A stretch of DNA of 64,000 nucleotides from Catalinimonas niigatensis (GCF_030506285.1 NZ_CP119422.1:6931501-6995500), one strand, 5' to 3'; counted from the first letter of the stretch, positions 9,704-18,229 are shown. A program made the numbers and translations. Notes: generated by a model from the sequence alone, not told the origin.

Positions 9704-10609
9704 ATGAGCGAAGTTAAAGAGCTAAAAAAAAACAGAAAACTACCCGGACGAGGATGGTTGGGGCTACTTCTCATTGTATTGTTCTGGTACATCAACTGGA
9801 ACTTTGAAGGCTTACGAACGCATATAGGTTTTTTCCCCCTTTGGTTAGGCTATTGTTTGCTGGTAGACGCACTCACCTACATGCGCAAAGGTAATTCGTT
9901 GATCAGCCGTAGTTATATTGGCTTTGCTTTTCTTTTTGTTATCTCTGCACCTGCCTGGTGGCTGTTTGAAGTAATTAATGAGCAAGCGCATTATTGGCAT
10001 TACACCGAGAGAGAACAGTTTTCCGATCTTGAATATTTTCTGTATGCCAGCCTGAGCTTTTCAACGGTTATTCCTGCGGTGTTTAGTACCAGTGAGCTTG
10101 TGGGTACTTTTGGCTGGCTTCAAAAACTGAGAAAAGGCCCACGGATCGGTAAATCAAAGCGCAGTATTCAGATCATGTTTGTACTGGGTGCGCTGATGTT
10201 TATCTGCGTATTCTCTTTTCCCGAATATTCAGCCGCATTTATCTGGATGTCCCTTTACCTCATGCTGGACCCTATCAACCACTGGCTGGGCAATAGAACA
10301 TTGATACAGTATACTGCAGAGCGTGATTGGCGAGCGGTAGTTGCACTCTGGACAGGCTGCCTGATCTGTGGCTTCTTCTGGGAGATGTGGAATTATTATT
10401 CCAATCCAAAGTGGTATTATACAGTGCCTTACGTAGATTTCTGGCATGTCTTTGAAATGCCTTTGCTAGGTTATCTGGGCTATCTTCCTTTTGCCCTGGA
10501 ATTATTTGCGCTGTATCATCTGCTGATGGGGATATTTGCCAAAACCCACTGGCAAAACTACCTGCATCTGCTCCCTCTAAAGGAGGAAGAACATGCTTCT
10601 AATCTGTAG
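9704..10609 (+). CDS. Multi-spanning membrane protein of unknown function
   Basis: This 301-aa protein has a basic N-terminus (KELKKNRKLPGRG) followed by about seven to eight hydrophobic segments, rich in Trp and Tyr (for example WGFL-type GWLGLLLIVLFWYINW, FLFVISAPAWWLFEV, CLICGFFWEMWNYY). Charged patches near AHYWHYTEREQF and ERDWRAV probably face the membrane surface. No catalytic motif is recognised. It lies between divergent CE15 and convergent cyclase genes, so it is probably monocistronic. The many aromatic residues and the conserved-looking FWEMWNYYSNPKWYY stretch suggest a specific family, but I cannot name it. Confidence 0.7.
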   Translation: MSEVKELKKNRKLPGRGWLGLLLIVLFWYINWNFEGLRTHIGFFPLWLGYCLLVDALTYMRKGNSLISRSYIGFAFLFVISAPAWWLFEVINEQAHYWHYTEREQFSDLEYFLYASLSFSTVIPAVFSTSELVGTFGWLQKLRKGPRIGKSKRSIQIMFVLGALMFICVFSFPEYSAAFIWMSLYLMLDPINHWLGNRTLIQYTAERDWRAVVALWTGCLICGFFWEMWNYYSNPKWYYTVPYVDFWHVFEMPLLGYLGYLPFALELFALYHLLMGIFAKTHWQNYLHLLPLKEEEHASNL

Positions 10610-10619
10610 CCATCAAAGT

Positions 10620-11513
10620 CTAAAAGCAGTTTAATTTGGCCATTGCCCTTACAGGGAAAGTGCCTACACCTTTGAACTTAGGTGGTATCGCACTGAACGT
10701 AAAGTCATCATCGGGCAGAAGATGTAAATTACAAAGATGCTCTACAATTAAAATTTCAGCTCCTAAAAGAAGCGTATGTACCGGCCTGCTTTTTCCCGAA
10801 GTATCGTCTATATTATGCGAATCAATGCCCACCAGCTTTGCACAGCAATCTTTTAAGTATTGCGCTGCTCCTTTTGTTAGGTAAGGATGATTTTCATAAT
10901 AATGCTCAGTATTCCAGTGCTTATCCCATCCGGTGTGAATAAGGACAGCACGATTGCGTACTTCATGGTTTTTTAGATACTCTTCGGTGATAGCTAAAGT
11001 TTCCCAATAGGGAATACGAATGACAGTAGCCTCAAGGTCGGTAAAGCAATATAAATCCACTTCAGAAAGATCTTTGCCGTTTTCAAATCTATGAAAGGGA
11101 CAGTCAATATAGGTTCCGGTATTGGAAACCATCTCTATTTTTCCAATTTGAAATTCTGTGCCTTCTTCATAATATTTTTTAGAATCTTCTCTACTCAAAT
11201 AATCACAAATTATGGGTGCGGGCAGTCCTTTATAGGTGATCAGTCCCTGTTCAATGGTATGACTTAGGTCAATAAAAACTACTTTGTCGGTGCTATGCTC
11301 TGCCGCTTTTCTTTTGTGCTTTTCATGGATAATTTCTTTGTTTGATATTTTTGTTTCCCCCACCATCAGCAGCCGCAAATCTTTGATGAGATAATCTGCC
11401 AGCGCCTGATCACTGATGTGATCATCCTCAATATCAAGACGAAAATCTTTTCCCTGGATACTACCGCCGTTGGTAAAGAAAAACTCAAAATCAAATTTTA
11501 CCCTTTTGTCCAT
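10620..11513 (-). CDS. Cyclase-family (KynB-like) protein with altered metal motif
   Basis: The 297-aa protein has an N-terminal extension of about 75 residues (FDFEFFFTNGGSIQGKDFRL, then an Asp-rich stretch) joined to a cyclase/arylformamidase domain (PF04199) that begins VVFIDLSHTIEQGLITYKGLP. The usual metal-binding motif HxGTHxDxPxH reads NTGTYIDCPFH: two of the usual histidines are Asn131 and Tyr135, while Asp137 and His141 remain. Later motifs VLIHTGWDKHW and LVGIDSHNIDD are intact. Kynurenine formamidase and isatin hydrolase belong to this family, but the variant site makes either activity doubtful. No signal peptide is visible. It is convergent with the membrane protein gene, 10 bp apart. 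Confidence 0.75.
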   Translation of the reverse strand: MDKRVKFDFEFFFTNGGSIQGKDFRLDIEDDHISDQALADYLIKDLRLLMVGETKISNKEIIHEKHKRKAAEHSTDKVVFIDLSHTIEQGLITYKGLPAPIICDYLSREDSKKYYEEGTEFQIGKIEMVSNTGTYIDCPFHRFENGKDLSEVDLYCFTDLEATVIRIPYWETLAITEEYLKNHEVRNRAVLIHTGWDKHWNTEHYYENHPYLTKGAAQYLKDCCAKLVGIDSHNIDDTSGKSRPVHTLLLGAEILIVEHLCNLHLLPDDDFTFSAIPPKFKGVGTFPVRAMAKLNCF

Positions 11514-11722
11514 AGATCAACACTTGCATAATTGAATTACTATGATAAAAATATTACGGGCCTTCAGCATTTTAGATGTCCAGCATCCTCTTAAAGGTAT
11601 AAAGTGTCCCGAAATTATTTGCTTATTTATTTCTCTTTAGACTGATTATGTTCAGGATTTGTGAAGTAGCCTGATAAGACTACTTCACGTTAAAAAGATC
11701 AGTGATTCAATAAAAATAGAGA

Positions 11723-13591
11723 CTACCAACCTATCCCATAATCTTCTCCATGGTTGCTTGATCCTCCCCAGAAAGTACCGTGTTCCCAGTCAAACCAAAT
11801 CGCATTGATGGGGCCGGAAGTCCTGTCCTGATAGGAAATATCGTAACCCATACGAGACAGATCCTGTCGGGTCCAGTCAGGCATTTCGCTGTTTAGAATC
11901 ATCCCTCCCGGCACTTTTTCATGTTCTCCAAAGCTACCGTACATCTGCAGGGTTTTAAAACTGGGAGCCTCAGAAGCCTCCTGTACAGTCATGTCAAACT
12001 CCACCATGTTGAGGAAAAATTGCAGTAACAACTGATCCTGTTCGTCTCCTGCCTGCTTGGCAAAAGAAAGAAAGGGTTTGCCATCTTTTAAAGCAAGGGA
12101 AGGGGTGAGGGTAACCCTGGGACGTTTTCCTGGCTCCACTACATTGAAAGGGTTTTCTTTTTCATCCAGTACAAAACTCTGCATGCGCTGGCTCATGCCA
12201 ATACCTGTGTTTCCTGCGATGCAGGCCGGTACCCAACCGCCGCTGGGAGTAATGGATACTACCCAGCCTTCTTTGTCAGCGGCCTCTATGGAAGTAGTGC
12301 CTGCCTGAAAGCTTTCAAAGTACTTTTCGTCCTGCACCGGATCTCCGGGAGAGTAATACTGGCTTTGCATATTACCCCAGTCCTGTAAAAGTCCTGCGTA
12401 GGGATTCTGCTTTCCTTCATAGGGATAAGGATCTCCGGGTGCAGCCTTGGCATCATTCTTATCGGGATTGATCATCTTACTGCGTTCTTTGGCATACTCT
12501 TTAGAAAGCAGTCCCTGCATAGGTTCTTCCGGGGCAAAAGCAGGGTCTCCGTAGTAAAAGTCACGATCGGCAAAAGCAAGATTCATAGCCTGATACACGG
12601 TATGGATATAGCGGGTAGAATTGTAACCCATACTTTTGAGGTCATAATTTTCCAGAATATTAAGTGCCTGTAACATGACCGGCCCCTGCGTCCAGGCTTG
12701 TAATTTATAGACGTCAATCCCCCGATAATTTGTCATCAAAGGTTCTTCAATCTTTACTTCCCAGTTGGCCAGGTCCTGCTCGGTAATCAGCCCGCCTTGT
12801 TCTTTGCTACCCCGTACAAATTCTTTGGCAATATCGCCTTTGTAAAAGCGGTCATAGGCAGCATAGATCGCTTCCTTCCTTGACTTGCCTTTTTTCAATG
12901 CCTGTTGTTCAGCTTCTACCATTTTTTTCAGTGTCTCCAGCAGGTCCTGCTGCACAAAGATTTCGCCTGCATCAGGAGCTTCACGGCCTTCGCCCAGGTG
13001 AGTGAGAAAGACTTTTTTGGAATAGGGCCACTCTTTGATCAGCTCTTTGTTGCGCTCAATCTGATTGGCTGTCTGTGCTTCTATCGGGTAGCCTTCAGCC
13101 ATCTGCATGGCGGGTGCCAGCACTTCTTTCAGGCTCATGGTTCCATATTCAGCCAGCATGGTCAACAGTCCGCCAGGAGTACCGGGTGTAACAGCAGCCA
13201 AAGGACCATATTCGGGCGGATAATTCATGCCCTTGTCTTTAAAGAAGTCAGCAGTGGCTCCGGTGGGGGCAACACCCAATGCATTGATGGCAATTACTTT
13301 TTTGGTATTTGGATTATAAATCAATGCTTGCGTTTCACCACCCCAGCTCAGTACATCCCACATGGTGCAGGTGGCAGCCAGCATCGCGCAGGATGCATCT
13401 ATGGCATTACCGCCCTGACTGAAGATCATGGCTCCGGCAGTTGCCCCCAGCGGTTTGCCAGTGATTGCCATCCAGTGTTTTCCGTGCAGCGGAGGCTTCT
13501 GTGTTTTTACCGGTAGGTTGTTAAAGGATTGTGCCAGGCTCAGTGATACGAATGCCAGCAGACAAAAAATAGACAGTAGCAATTTTCTCAT
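11723..13591 (-). CDS. ggt: Gamma-glutamyltransferase, periplasmic
   Basis: The 622-aa proenzyme has a Sec signal (about 1-20) and the gamma-glutamyltranspeptidase fold: GGNAIDASCAM near 60, the VTPGTPGG stretch near 135, and the autoprocessing site AGTTSIEAAD, in which Thr432 would become the new N-terminal nucleophile of the small subunit. ITPSGGWVP and the TLTPSLALKDGKPFLSF region follow. It cleaves glutathione and other gamma-glutamyl compounds in the periplasm. Length fits the family. The processing motif differs slightly from the common TTHxSVVD form, so substrate preference may differ. It appears monocistronic. Confidence 0.88.
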   Translation of the reverse strand: MRKLLLSIFCLLAFVSLSLAQSFNNLPVKTQKPPLHGKHWMAITGKPLGATAGAMIFSQGGNAIDASCAMLAATCTMWDVLSWGGETQALIYNPNTKKVIAINALGVAPTGATADFFKDKGMNYPPEYGPLAAVTPGTPGGLLTMLAEYGTMSLKEVLAPAMQMAEGYPIEAQTANQIERNKELIKEWPYSKKVFLTHLGEGREAPDAGEIFVQQDLLETLKKMVEAEQQALKKGKSRKEAIYAAYDRFYKGDIAKEFVRGSKEQGGLITEQDLANWEVKIEEPLMTNYRGIDVYKLQAWTQGPVMLQALNILENYDLKSMGYNSTRYIHTVYQAMNLAFADRDFYYGDPAFAPEEPMQGLLSKEYAKERSKMINPDKNDAKAAPGDPYPYEGKQNPYAGLLQDWGNMQSQYYSPGDPVQDEKYFESFQAGTTSIEAADKEGWVVSITPSGGWVPACIAGNTGIGMSQRMQSFVLDEKENPFNVVEPGKRPRVTLTPSLALKDGKPFLSFAKQAGDEQDQLLLQFFLNMVEFDMTVQEASEAPSFKTLQMYGSFGEHEKVPGGMILNSEMPDWTRQDLSRMGYDISYQDRTSGPINAIWFDWEHGTFWGGSSNHGEDYGIGW

Positions 13592-13710
13592 GTCAGGACA
13601 GGTTAGGTCTTAATGCTGAAATATACATTAAATCCTGGTTTGATGAAGGTTTTTTGGTAGGCTTATGTATAAAAAACGAAATTAGTAGGGTAATAAATAA
13701 TTCGATAAGA

Positions 13711-14115
13711 TTACTGATAATGAAACAGCCAGCCGTTGCCGTATTTGTCAGTAAGTCCTCCAAACAAGGCACCCCAAAAAGTAGTATGGATAGGGTGAGT
13801 TGACTGACCGTTCTCCGAAAGCATTTCGTATAGATTTCTCATCTCATTTTCACTGCTACATTCAATAAGCAGGGAGATGGCATTGCCCTTAATCAAACCT
13901 TCTTCTCCTACCATATCAGTACCCATCAGTACCCAACCATACCTGTGAAGTGAGGAATGCAGAATGCAGCCTTTTATTTTCCGGGGAAATTGATCAGCCA
14001 TTGGCGATTCTCCCAGTGTTTGAAAACGCAATTCTCCACCCAGGCATTTCTGATAAAAAGTCATGGCCTCGCGGCAATTACCCCCAAAAGTAAGGTATGA
14101 GATAAGTCTGCTCAT
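13711..14115 (-). CDS. VOC-superfamily PhnB/glyoxalase-like protein
   Basis: About 134 residues when started at the ATG at 14115; a TTG two codons upstream is less likely. The opening ISYLTFGGNCREAMTFYQKCLGGEL is the first beta-alpha-beta-beta-beta module of PhnB-like VOC proteins, and the C-terminal HTTFWGALFGGLTDKYGNGWLFHY is the second module with the W..YG..TDK.G..W pattern. Such proteins are mostly of unknown substrate despite the PhnB name. The gene is divergent from the DJ-1/AraC regulator, with about 180 bp between the starts, so the regulator could control it. Confidence 0.82.
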   Translation of the reverse strand: MSRLISYLTFGGNCREAMTFYQKCLGGELRFQTLGESPMADQFPRKIKGCILHSSLHRYGWVLMGTDMVGEEGLIKGNAISLLIECSSENEMRNLYEMLSENGQSTHPIHTTFWGALFGGLTDKYGNGWLFHYQ

Positions 14116-14292
14116 AGGCAAAAGGATTGGTAAGTTTTTCGTATTTTACTTAAACGACTATTCACGGCATATTACTTTCAAGCTCTCCTTCAACAAATTT
14201 GATCAAAGATCTGGAGTTAATATGTAAAGTAAGAGGTGTAAAAACGGCAGTTTTCAGGGGCAATTACGACAGAAAAAAACTATCTTCGAACT

Positions 14293-15276
14293 ATGAAAAA
14301 AGTATCTATCCTGGTTCCTGAATCTGCTGTAATGGAAGCTGTGGCTGATCCTCGCTATTTGTTTACGGTTGTCAATGAGTTTTTGCAGGTTTCCTCACGT
14401 CCTAAGCTATTTGATATTGAGCTTGTCGGACAGACAAGAGAAGTGAAATTTCTGGACGGCATTTATTCAGTATATACAGATAAAGTTTTAGACGAAGTAA
14501 GCGAGACCGACCTCATTGTGATCCCCGCATTATTTGGTGATATGAAAAATGCAGTAGTGCAGAATAAAGCAGCAATTCCCTGGATTACTCAACACTATAA
14601 AAATGGTGCGGAGGTAGCTTCCCTCTGTGTAGGAGCATTTCTATTGGCATCAACCGGTATACTTAACGGGAAAAAATGCTCTACACACTGGGCTTATACC
14701 AATGAGTTTAGGTGCATGTTTCCGGAAGTGGAGATTGTAGACGGAAGTATCATCACAGAAATAAATGGTATCTACTCCAGCGGTGGGGCAAATTCCTACT
14801 GGAATCTTCTATTATACATGGTAGAAAAGTATACCGATAGAGATACAGCTATCCTGGCAGCAAAATATTTTGCCATTGACATTGATCGAGAGAATCAATC
14901 GGCTTTTGCTATTTTTAAAGGGCAAAAAGACCATAATGATGAGGAAGTAAAGAAAGCACAAGAGTATATAGAGGCCAATTATGCTGAAAAAATTACCATT
15001 GAAGTGTTGGTAAGCCTGCTGTCGCTAAGTCGCAGAAGTTTTGAACGAAGATTCAAGAAAGCTACTAACAATACAATTGTTGAATACATTCAGCGGGTAA
15101 AAATAGAAGCTGCCAAACGTAACTTTGAATTGAGTCGAAAAAATATCAACGAAGTCATGTTTGACGTGGGATATACGGATACCAAAGCTTTCCGCACGGT
15201 ATTTAAGAAAATCACCGGACTTACCCCTATCGAGTACAGAAACAAATACAATAAAGAAGCTAAAGTTTTAGTGTAA
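14293..15276 (+). CDS. GlxA-like transcriptional regulator (DJ-1/PfpI plus AraC HTH)
   Basis: The 327-aa protein has an N-terminal DJ-1/PfpI domain (about 1-195) with the nucleophile-elbow motif ASLCVGAFLLA (Cys112) and a GGANSYW segment. The C-terminal AraC/XylS double helix-turn-helix (about 225-320) includes LSRRSFERRFKKAT and FDVGYTDTKAFRTVFKKITGLTPIEYR. In such regulators the DJ-1 half usually acts as a sensor or oligomerisation domain rather than an enzyme. The gene sits divergently from the PhnB-like gene, its most likely target. An AT-rich 595-bp gap follows. Confidence 0.87.
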   Translation: MKKVSILVPESAVMEAVADPRYLFTVVNEFLQVSSRPKLFDIELVGQTREVKFLDGIYSVYTDKVLDEVSETDLIVIPALFGDMKNAVVQNKAAIPWITQHYKNGAEVASLCVGAFLLASTGILNGKKCSTHWAYTNEFRCMFPEVEIVDGSIITEINGIYSSGGANSYWNLLLYMVEKYTDRDTAILAAKYFAIDIDRENQSAFAIFKGQKDHNDEEVKKAQEYIEANYAEKITIEVLVSLLSLSRRSFERRFKKATNNTIVEYIQRVKIEAAKRNFELSRKNINEVMFDVGYTDTKAFRTVFKKITGLTPIEYRNKYNKEAKVLV

Positions 15277-15871
15277 GAAGAATGCATACTGCATCCATCT
15301 TTGCCTAAACTTACAGGTATGATAATTATTACTACTGCTGATATAAAGATTTGATTACATACTACTATAATTCTTTGTCGGGTCTTAGTATTGCGGTATT
15401 TTATAATTTCAGCTATTCTATAATGGCTAAAGTTTTTGTAAAAAGACATGAACAGAGTTATACATTAAATAACATTATTACTGTCAAAATGACAACCTTT
15501 ATAAAGCTTAGGTAGTCAATAATCGTTTGCCAAAAAACAAAATATGACTAGCCATGTAAGAGTCTGATGTGAAATGAATGAATAATTGTAACAAATTTAT
15601 ATAACAATAATATTTTAAAAACAATCATTATAAGTACTTGCCTGTTTGTTATTCTACCTTTAGGATATCCAAAATAATCTTATCTGGTTGAAGTTTTTTT
15701 AAGCTTCTCGCGTGAGTAATCTATTTCTGATGCATTAAAGATTCAGAAATATGAATGTACCAAAATGGGTGTTTTGCCTTTGTTAAGCTGGTTAATGTTC
15801 CCGTTTTTTGTAAACTCCATCCTTTCATTTTCTACAGTAAGCAATCTTTTTTTAACTAAAAACGGTAAAAA
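15277..15871. other. AT-rich gap without a recognisable gene
   Basis: The 595 bp between the AraC regulator and the 78-codon gene are AT-rich. I see no open frame with family resemblance, no tRNA and no clear promoter; frames on both strands are short and interrupted. The change from dense coding to sparse text marks the start of the accessory stretch that runs to about 19300. Confidence 0.6.
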
Positions 15872-16108
15872 ATGGATGTTTTAACCAATTATAAGAAATC
15901 AATTGTTGACTATGCCCAACTAAGGAATATTGAAGTAATGATTGAGAAAACGGTTATGGAATTCAATACGTCAGATCAGAGCCTGATCAGAGATATGGAA
16001 CATTATATCAAACATTTAAGAAAAGAAGGAAGCCTCCAGATATTTTATCAAAGCCAAGTGCAAAAAAGAAGGAATGACACCTATGGGTTCAGGATCGTGT
16101 TTCATTAG
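15872..16108 (+). CDS. Small hypothetical protein, 78 aa
   Basis: The ATG at 15872 opens a 78-codon frame. The predicted protein is charged and largely helical (TNYKKSIVDYAQLRNIEVMIEKTVME, SLIRDMEHYIKHLRKEG), has no signal or membrane segment, and ends with a short basic tail. I do not recognise a family. It is followed 31 bp later by a 42-codon membrane ORF in the same direction, and the two could be cotranscribed. The setting beside an IS element and decayed genes suggests accessory DNA. Confidence 0.45.
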   Translation: MDVLTNYKKSIVDYAQLRNIEVMIEKTVMEFNTSDQSLIRDMEHYIKHLRKEGSLQIFYQSQVQKRRNDTYGFRIVFH

Positions 16109-16139
16109 AAAATAAATTTCTAAGCCAACGCATTAAAAG

Positions 16140-16268
16140 ATGAGAAGTCTGATCTTTTTAGCTAGTCAGGATCTATTTAATATTTTTTTCATTGCATGGT
16201 ATGGATTCTTTTTTTTGGTAATCATATGGCTGCTTATAGACAGAATTAAAAGAAGGAATAAGCCTTAG
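16140..16268 (+). CDS. Tiny single-span membrane protein, 42 aa
   Basis: An ATG at 16140 opens 42 codons ending at TAG 16266-16268. The protein has one strongly hydrophobic segment (FFIAWYGFFFLVIIWLLI) followed by a basic tail, DRIKRRNKP, predicting an N-out/C-in single-span inner-membrane peptide. The next feature, an IS1-family element, starts 47 bp after the stop. Family unknown. Coding status rests on the membrane-plus-positive-tail pattern and position. Confidence 0.4.
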   Translation: MRSLIFLASQDLFNIFFIAWYGFFFLVIIWLLIDRIKRRNKP

Positions 16269-16307
16269 TTGAGTTGCTAAGAGGTTTTATGTTAAATTGA
16301 TTTTTTA

Positions 16308-16315
16308 AATAATTT
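16308..16315. repeat. 8-bp target-site duplication, left copy
   Basis: AATAATTT directly abuts the left terminal inverted repeat of the IS1-family element; the identical octamer follows the right end at 17181-17188. IS1-family insertion makes duplications of about this size, which supports a real transposition event at this site. Confidence 0.85.
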
Positions 16316-17180
16316 GGTAGTGTTAAAGATTCGTCCCTTTTGATTGAAGGTTTAAGTTGTATTGAGCGATAAAATATTTGATGGCACCATAGTGATTTTC
16401 TTCACTTTTGGAAAAAGAAAGAGCTTTTCTCACTAATCTACTAGCCCTTTGCCTAATGGTATTATTGAATCTTTCCACATGATTTGTATCTTTTTTATAA
16501 TCTGAGATAACATGTCTTTCGTCAGGCAAGACTTCCTGGTATGCATCCCAATCATCGGTGTAAAAGAAACCATACTTTTTTACAAGATTTGGCATCTTCT
16601 TCCATAATTCTCTAGCTGCTTCCCTGCCTCTGCTACCGATATGAAAAGCAATGATCTGACGTGTCTCGCGACACTGGGCTAACCATATCCAGCGTTTACT
16701 TTCTTTCTTACCCACGAAACCGCCGGGCGGCCCCGTCCACATCTCGTCTAATTCGCTCTTTATTAGAAGTACATAACATTTTCCCTGCTCTTTTTTTGCT
16801 TTAATCACAGGTCTAAAATGCAAATCTTCAGGCACTTTGTTATACAATCTTTTGATATAGCTCATTAACCAACGCAGTGAAACTTTTACCGCCCTAAAAA
16901 TACCTCTCAAGGAAAGACGCTCAAGCAAAAGCCTATTGATTAACTCTACTTTCTCTTGATTAATGAAGTATTCTTTTCCACCTTCTACATATCGTTTAAA
17001 GCAGTTTTTGCATTTGTACCGGCGCTTCCTCTGCTTTTTATTCCAACCTTTTCTGGCTATTTTTGCTGATAAGGAGTAGGGACATCTTTTTTCTCTCATC
17101 TCAGAAGTGTTTGATCGAAGAACGTCTTTACTGCTTTTTTCTTTTCCCTTAGTATCAAGGGACGACTTTACTACACTACC
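16316..17180 (-). mobile_element. IS1-family insertion sequence, complete, 865 bp
   Basis: Both ends read GGTAGTGT inward. After a divergent 7-bp spacer, both ends share TCGTCCCTT, giving imperfect inverted repeats of about 24 bp (19 matches by eye). The element contains a single transposase gene on the minus strand and is flanked by the octamer AATAATTT on each side. Complete ends with a perfect target duplication indicate a fairly recent insertion, although the transposase carries unusual changes. Confidence 0.88.
16323..17099 (-). CDS. IS1-family transposase, single ORF, with altered zinc motif
   Basis: This 258-aa transposase is encoded without the frameshift used by classical IS1. The N-terminus has a zinc-finger-like region in which CPYS (Cys6, Ser9) replaces the expected CPxC, with CKNC (Cys30, Cys33) intact. 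The DDE region contains LDEMW (Asp118), FFYTDDWDAY (Asp182/183) and NHVERFNN (Glu209), followed by the typical LVRKALSFSKSEENH..AI.YFI..YN tail. After DEMWT there is an extra GPPGG compared with the usual run into FVGKK. The core catalytic residues are present. Whether the protein is active is uncertain because one zinc ligand is lost and a loop is inserted next to the first Asp. Confidence 0.88.
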   Translation of the reverse strand: MREKRCPYSLSAKIARKGWNKKQRKRRYKCKNCFKRYVEGGKEYFINQEKVELINRLLLERLSLRGIFRAVKVSLRWLMSYIKRLYNKVPEDLHFRPVIKAKKEQGKCYVLLIKSELDEMWTGPPGGFVGKKESKRWIWLAQCRETRQIIAFHIGSRGREAARELWKKMPNLVKKYGFFYTDDWDAYQEVLPDERHVISDYKKDTNHVERFNNTIRQRASRLVRKALSFSKSEENHYGAIKYFIAQYNLNLQSKGTNL

Positions 17181-17188
17181 AATAATTT
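17181..17188. repeat. 8-bp target-site duplication, right copy
   Basis: AATAATTT immediately follows the right inverted repeat (ctacactacc) and is identical to the octamer at 16308-16315. Confidence 0.85.
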
Positions 17189-18082
17189 CAACTAATTATG
17201 CTCGTGTTGAGTCTGACTAAGTGAAGCTCTCGCAACAAATTTAGCAGGTTAAAAATTATTTGAGACATGGGCTGTTTCGAGTGGTCTTTTTCTTTTTAAA
17301 CTGATGTTCTGAGAAGCTCTCTTTATAAGTGTAGTGCCCATTTTTAATCAGGTGCAAGTTTGCCGAACCATTAATTTTTTCTCAATAGCAAACTATCCTT
17401 TAAAACCAACTTGAGCGGTGACTTTTTCATTAAAAACTGTCGACTGCTTATGCAAAGCCTCTCAATATACCTTCAGGATGATAATATTGAATCATCTCTT
17501 CTATAGATTAACTATATAGTCATGCGTCAAAGGGACTGCACAGTTGTAGTAATTTATAGCATCCTGTTGCTTAGGTATAGTTGTGATCTCATTCTTTTTA
17601 GCATCTACTAGATATCGTCTAAATCGGTCAATGCAATTGAGGCTCGACTCATCTCGGTAGGGCACAACTACGCATACATTGACCATATAGAACTAAAATC
17701 ACTGTGGTGACGGAATGCTTCTTGCCTAAATGAACAATACCAGGCAAATTCTTTGACATTCACTTATCACTGCTTGTCAGATAAAGAATAACTTGTTTCT
17801 GCCTATATTCTTAAAGAATACTATTGGTAAAACTAAAAACTTAGCTCTAAAAAAATGCTCAATTGTCTTTTCCATGGTTGTAGATTTGAGAGAAATCATT
17901 TCAATCAACTTGTATTTTCATAAAACTATGTCTAATAAATTCTATGATTAATACTTACAACAGTTTTACACACGAAAGTCTTGCACATCATCAAAGTATC
18001 TTGATGCTTGTATTACATAAAAATATAAATTTCTGTCACACCAATAATTTGGTGCGGAAACTTTAGAAGATATTTTGAAAGA
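17189..18082. other. Gene-poor AT-rich stretch between IS1 and tRNA-Pro
   Basis: About 890 bp with no supported gene. A 61-codon minus-strand frame at 17501-17686 (MVNVCVVVPYRDESSLNC...) has no family resemblance that I can defend and may be a fragment of a decayed gene. The other frames are short. The stretch ends at the promoter of the proline tRNA. It is probably degraded accessory DNA. Confidence 0.5.
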
Positions 18083-18113
18083 TTTGGCAAATTTTAAGAA
18101 AGGTTTATCTTTG
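18083..18113 (+). promoter_or_regulatory. Bacteroidota-type promoter of tRNA-Pro
   Basis: TTTG at 18083-18086, a 19-bp spacer, then TATCTTTG at 18106-18113 match the Bacteroidota sigma-A consensus (TTTG near -33, TAnnTTTG near -7). Transcription would begin near 18120, about 35 bp before the mature tRNA 5' end. Confidence 0.75.
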
Positions 18114-18154
18114 CAACTCCAAAAAATAAAAGGCTACTAGAGGTAGCAGTTTGG

Positions 18155-18229
18155 CGGGATGTAGCGCAGTCCGGTTAGCGCACCACGTTAGGGACGTGGG
18201 GGTCGCTGGTTCGAATCCAGTCATCCCGA
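18155..18229 (+). tRNA. tRNA-Pro, anticodon AGG
   Basis: A 75-nt cloverleaf: acceptor CGGGATG pairs with CATCCCG; D stem GCGC/GCGC; anticodon stem CCACG/CGTGG with loop TTAGGGA, so positions 34-36 are AGG; T arm GCTGG TTCGAAT CCAGT; discriminator A. C1-G72 and A73 are typical of proline tRNAs, which supports the identity. CCA is not encoded. A34 is unusual: bacterial proline tRNAs normally have U, G or C at this position. A promoter lies upstream and a strong terminator downstream, so it is a single-gene unit. An integrase relic begins 264 bp downstream. Confidence 0.93.

Noticed and set aside
12905-13516. 203-codon open frame on the plus strand
   Set aside because: It lies opposite gamma-glutamyltransferase, whose family motifs are unambiguous; the antisense text has no family pattern.
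17501-17686. 61-codon minus-strand frame between IS1 and tRNA-Pro
   Set aside because: No recognisable motif, no neighbours, and set in decayed DNA; possibly a fragment but not supportable as a gene.
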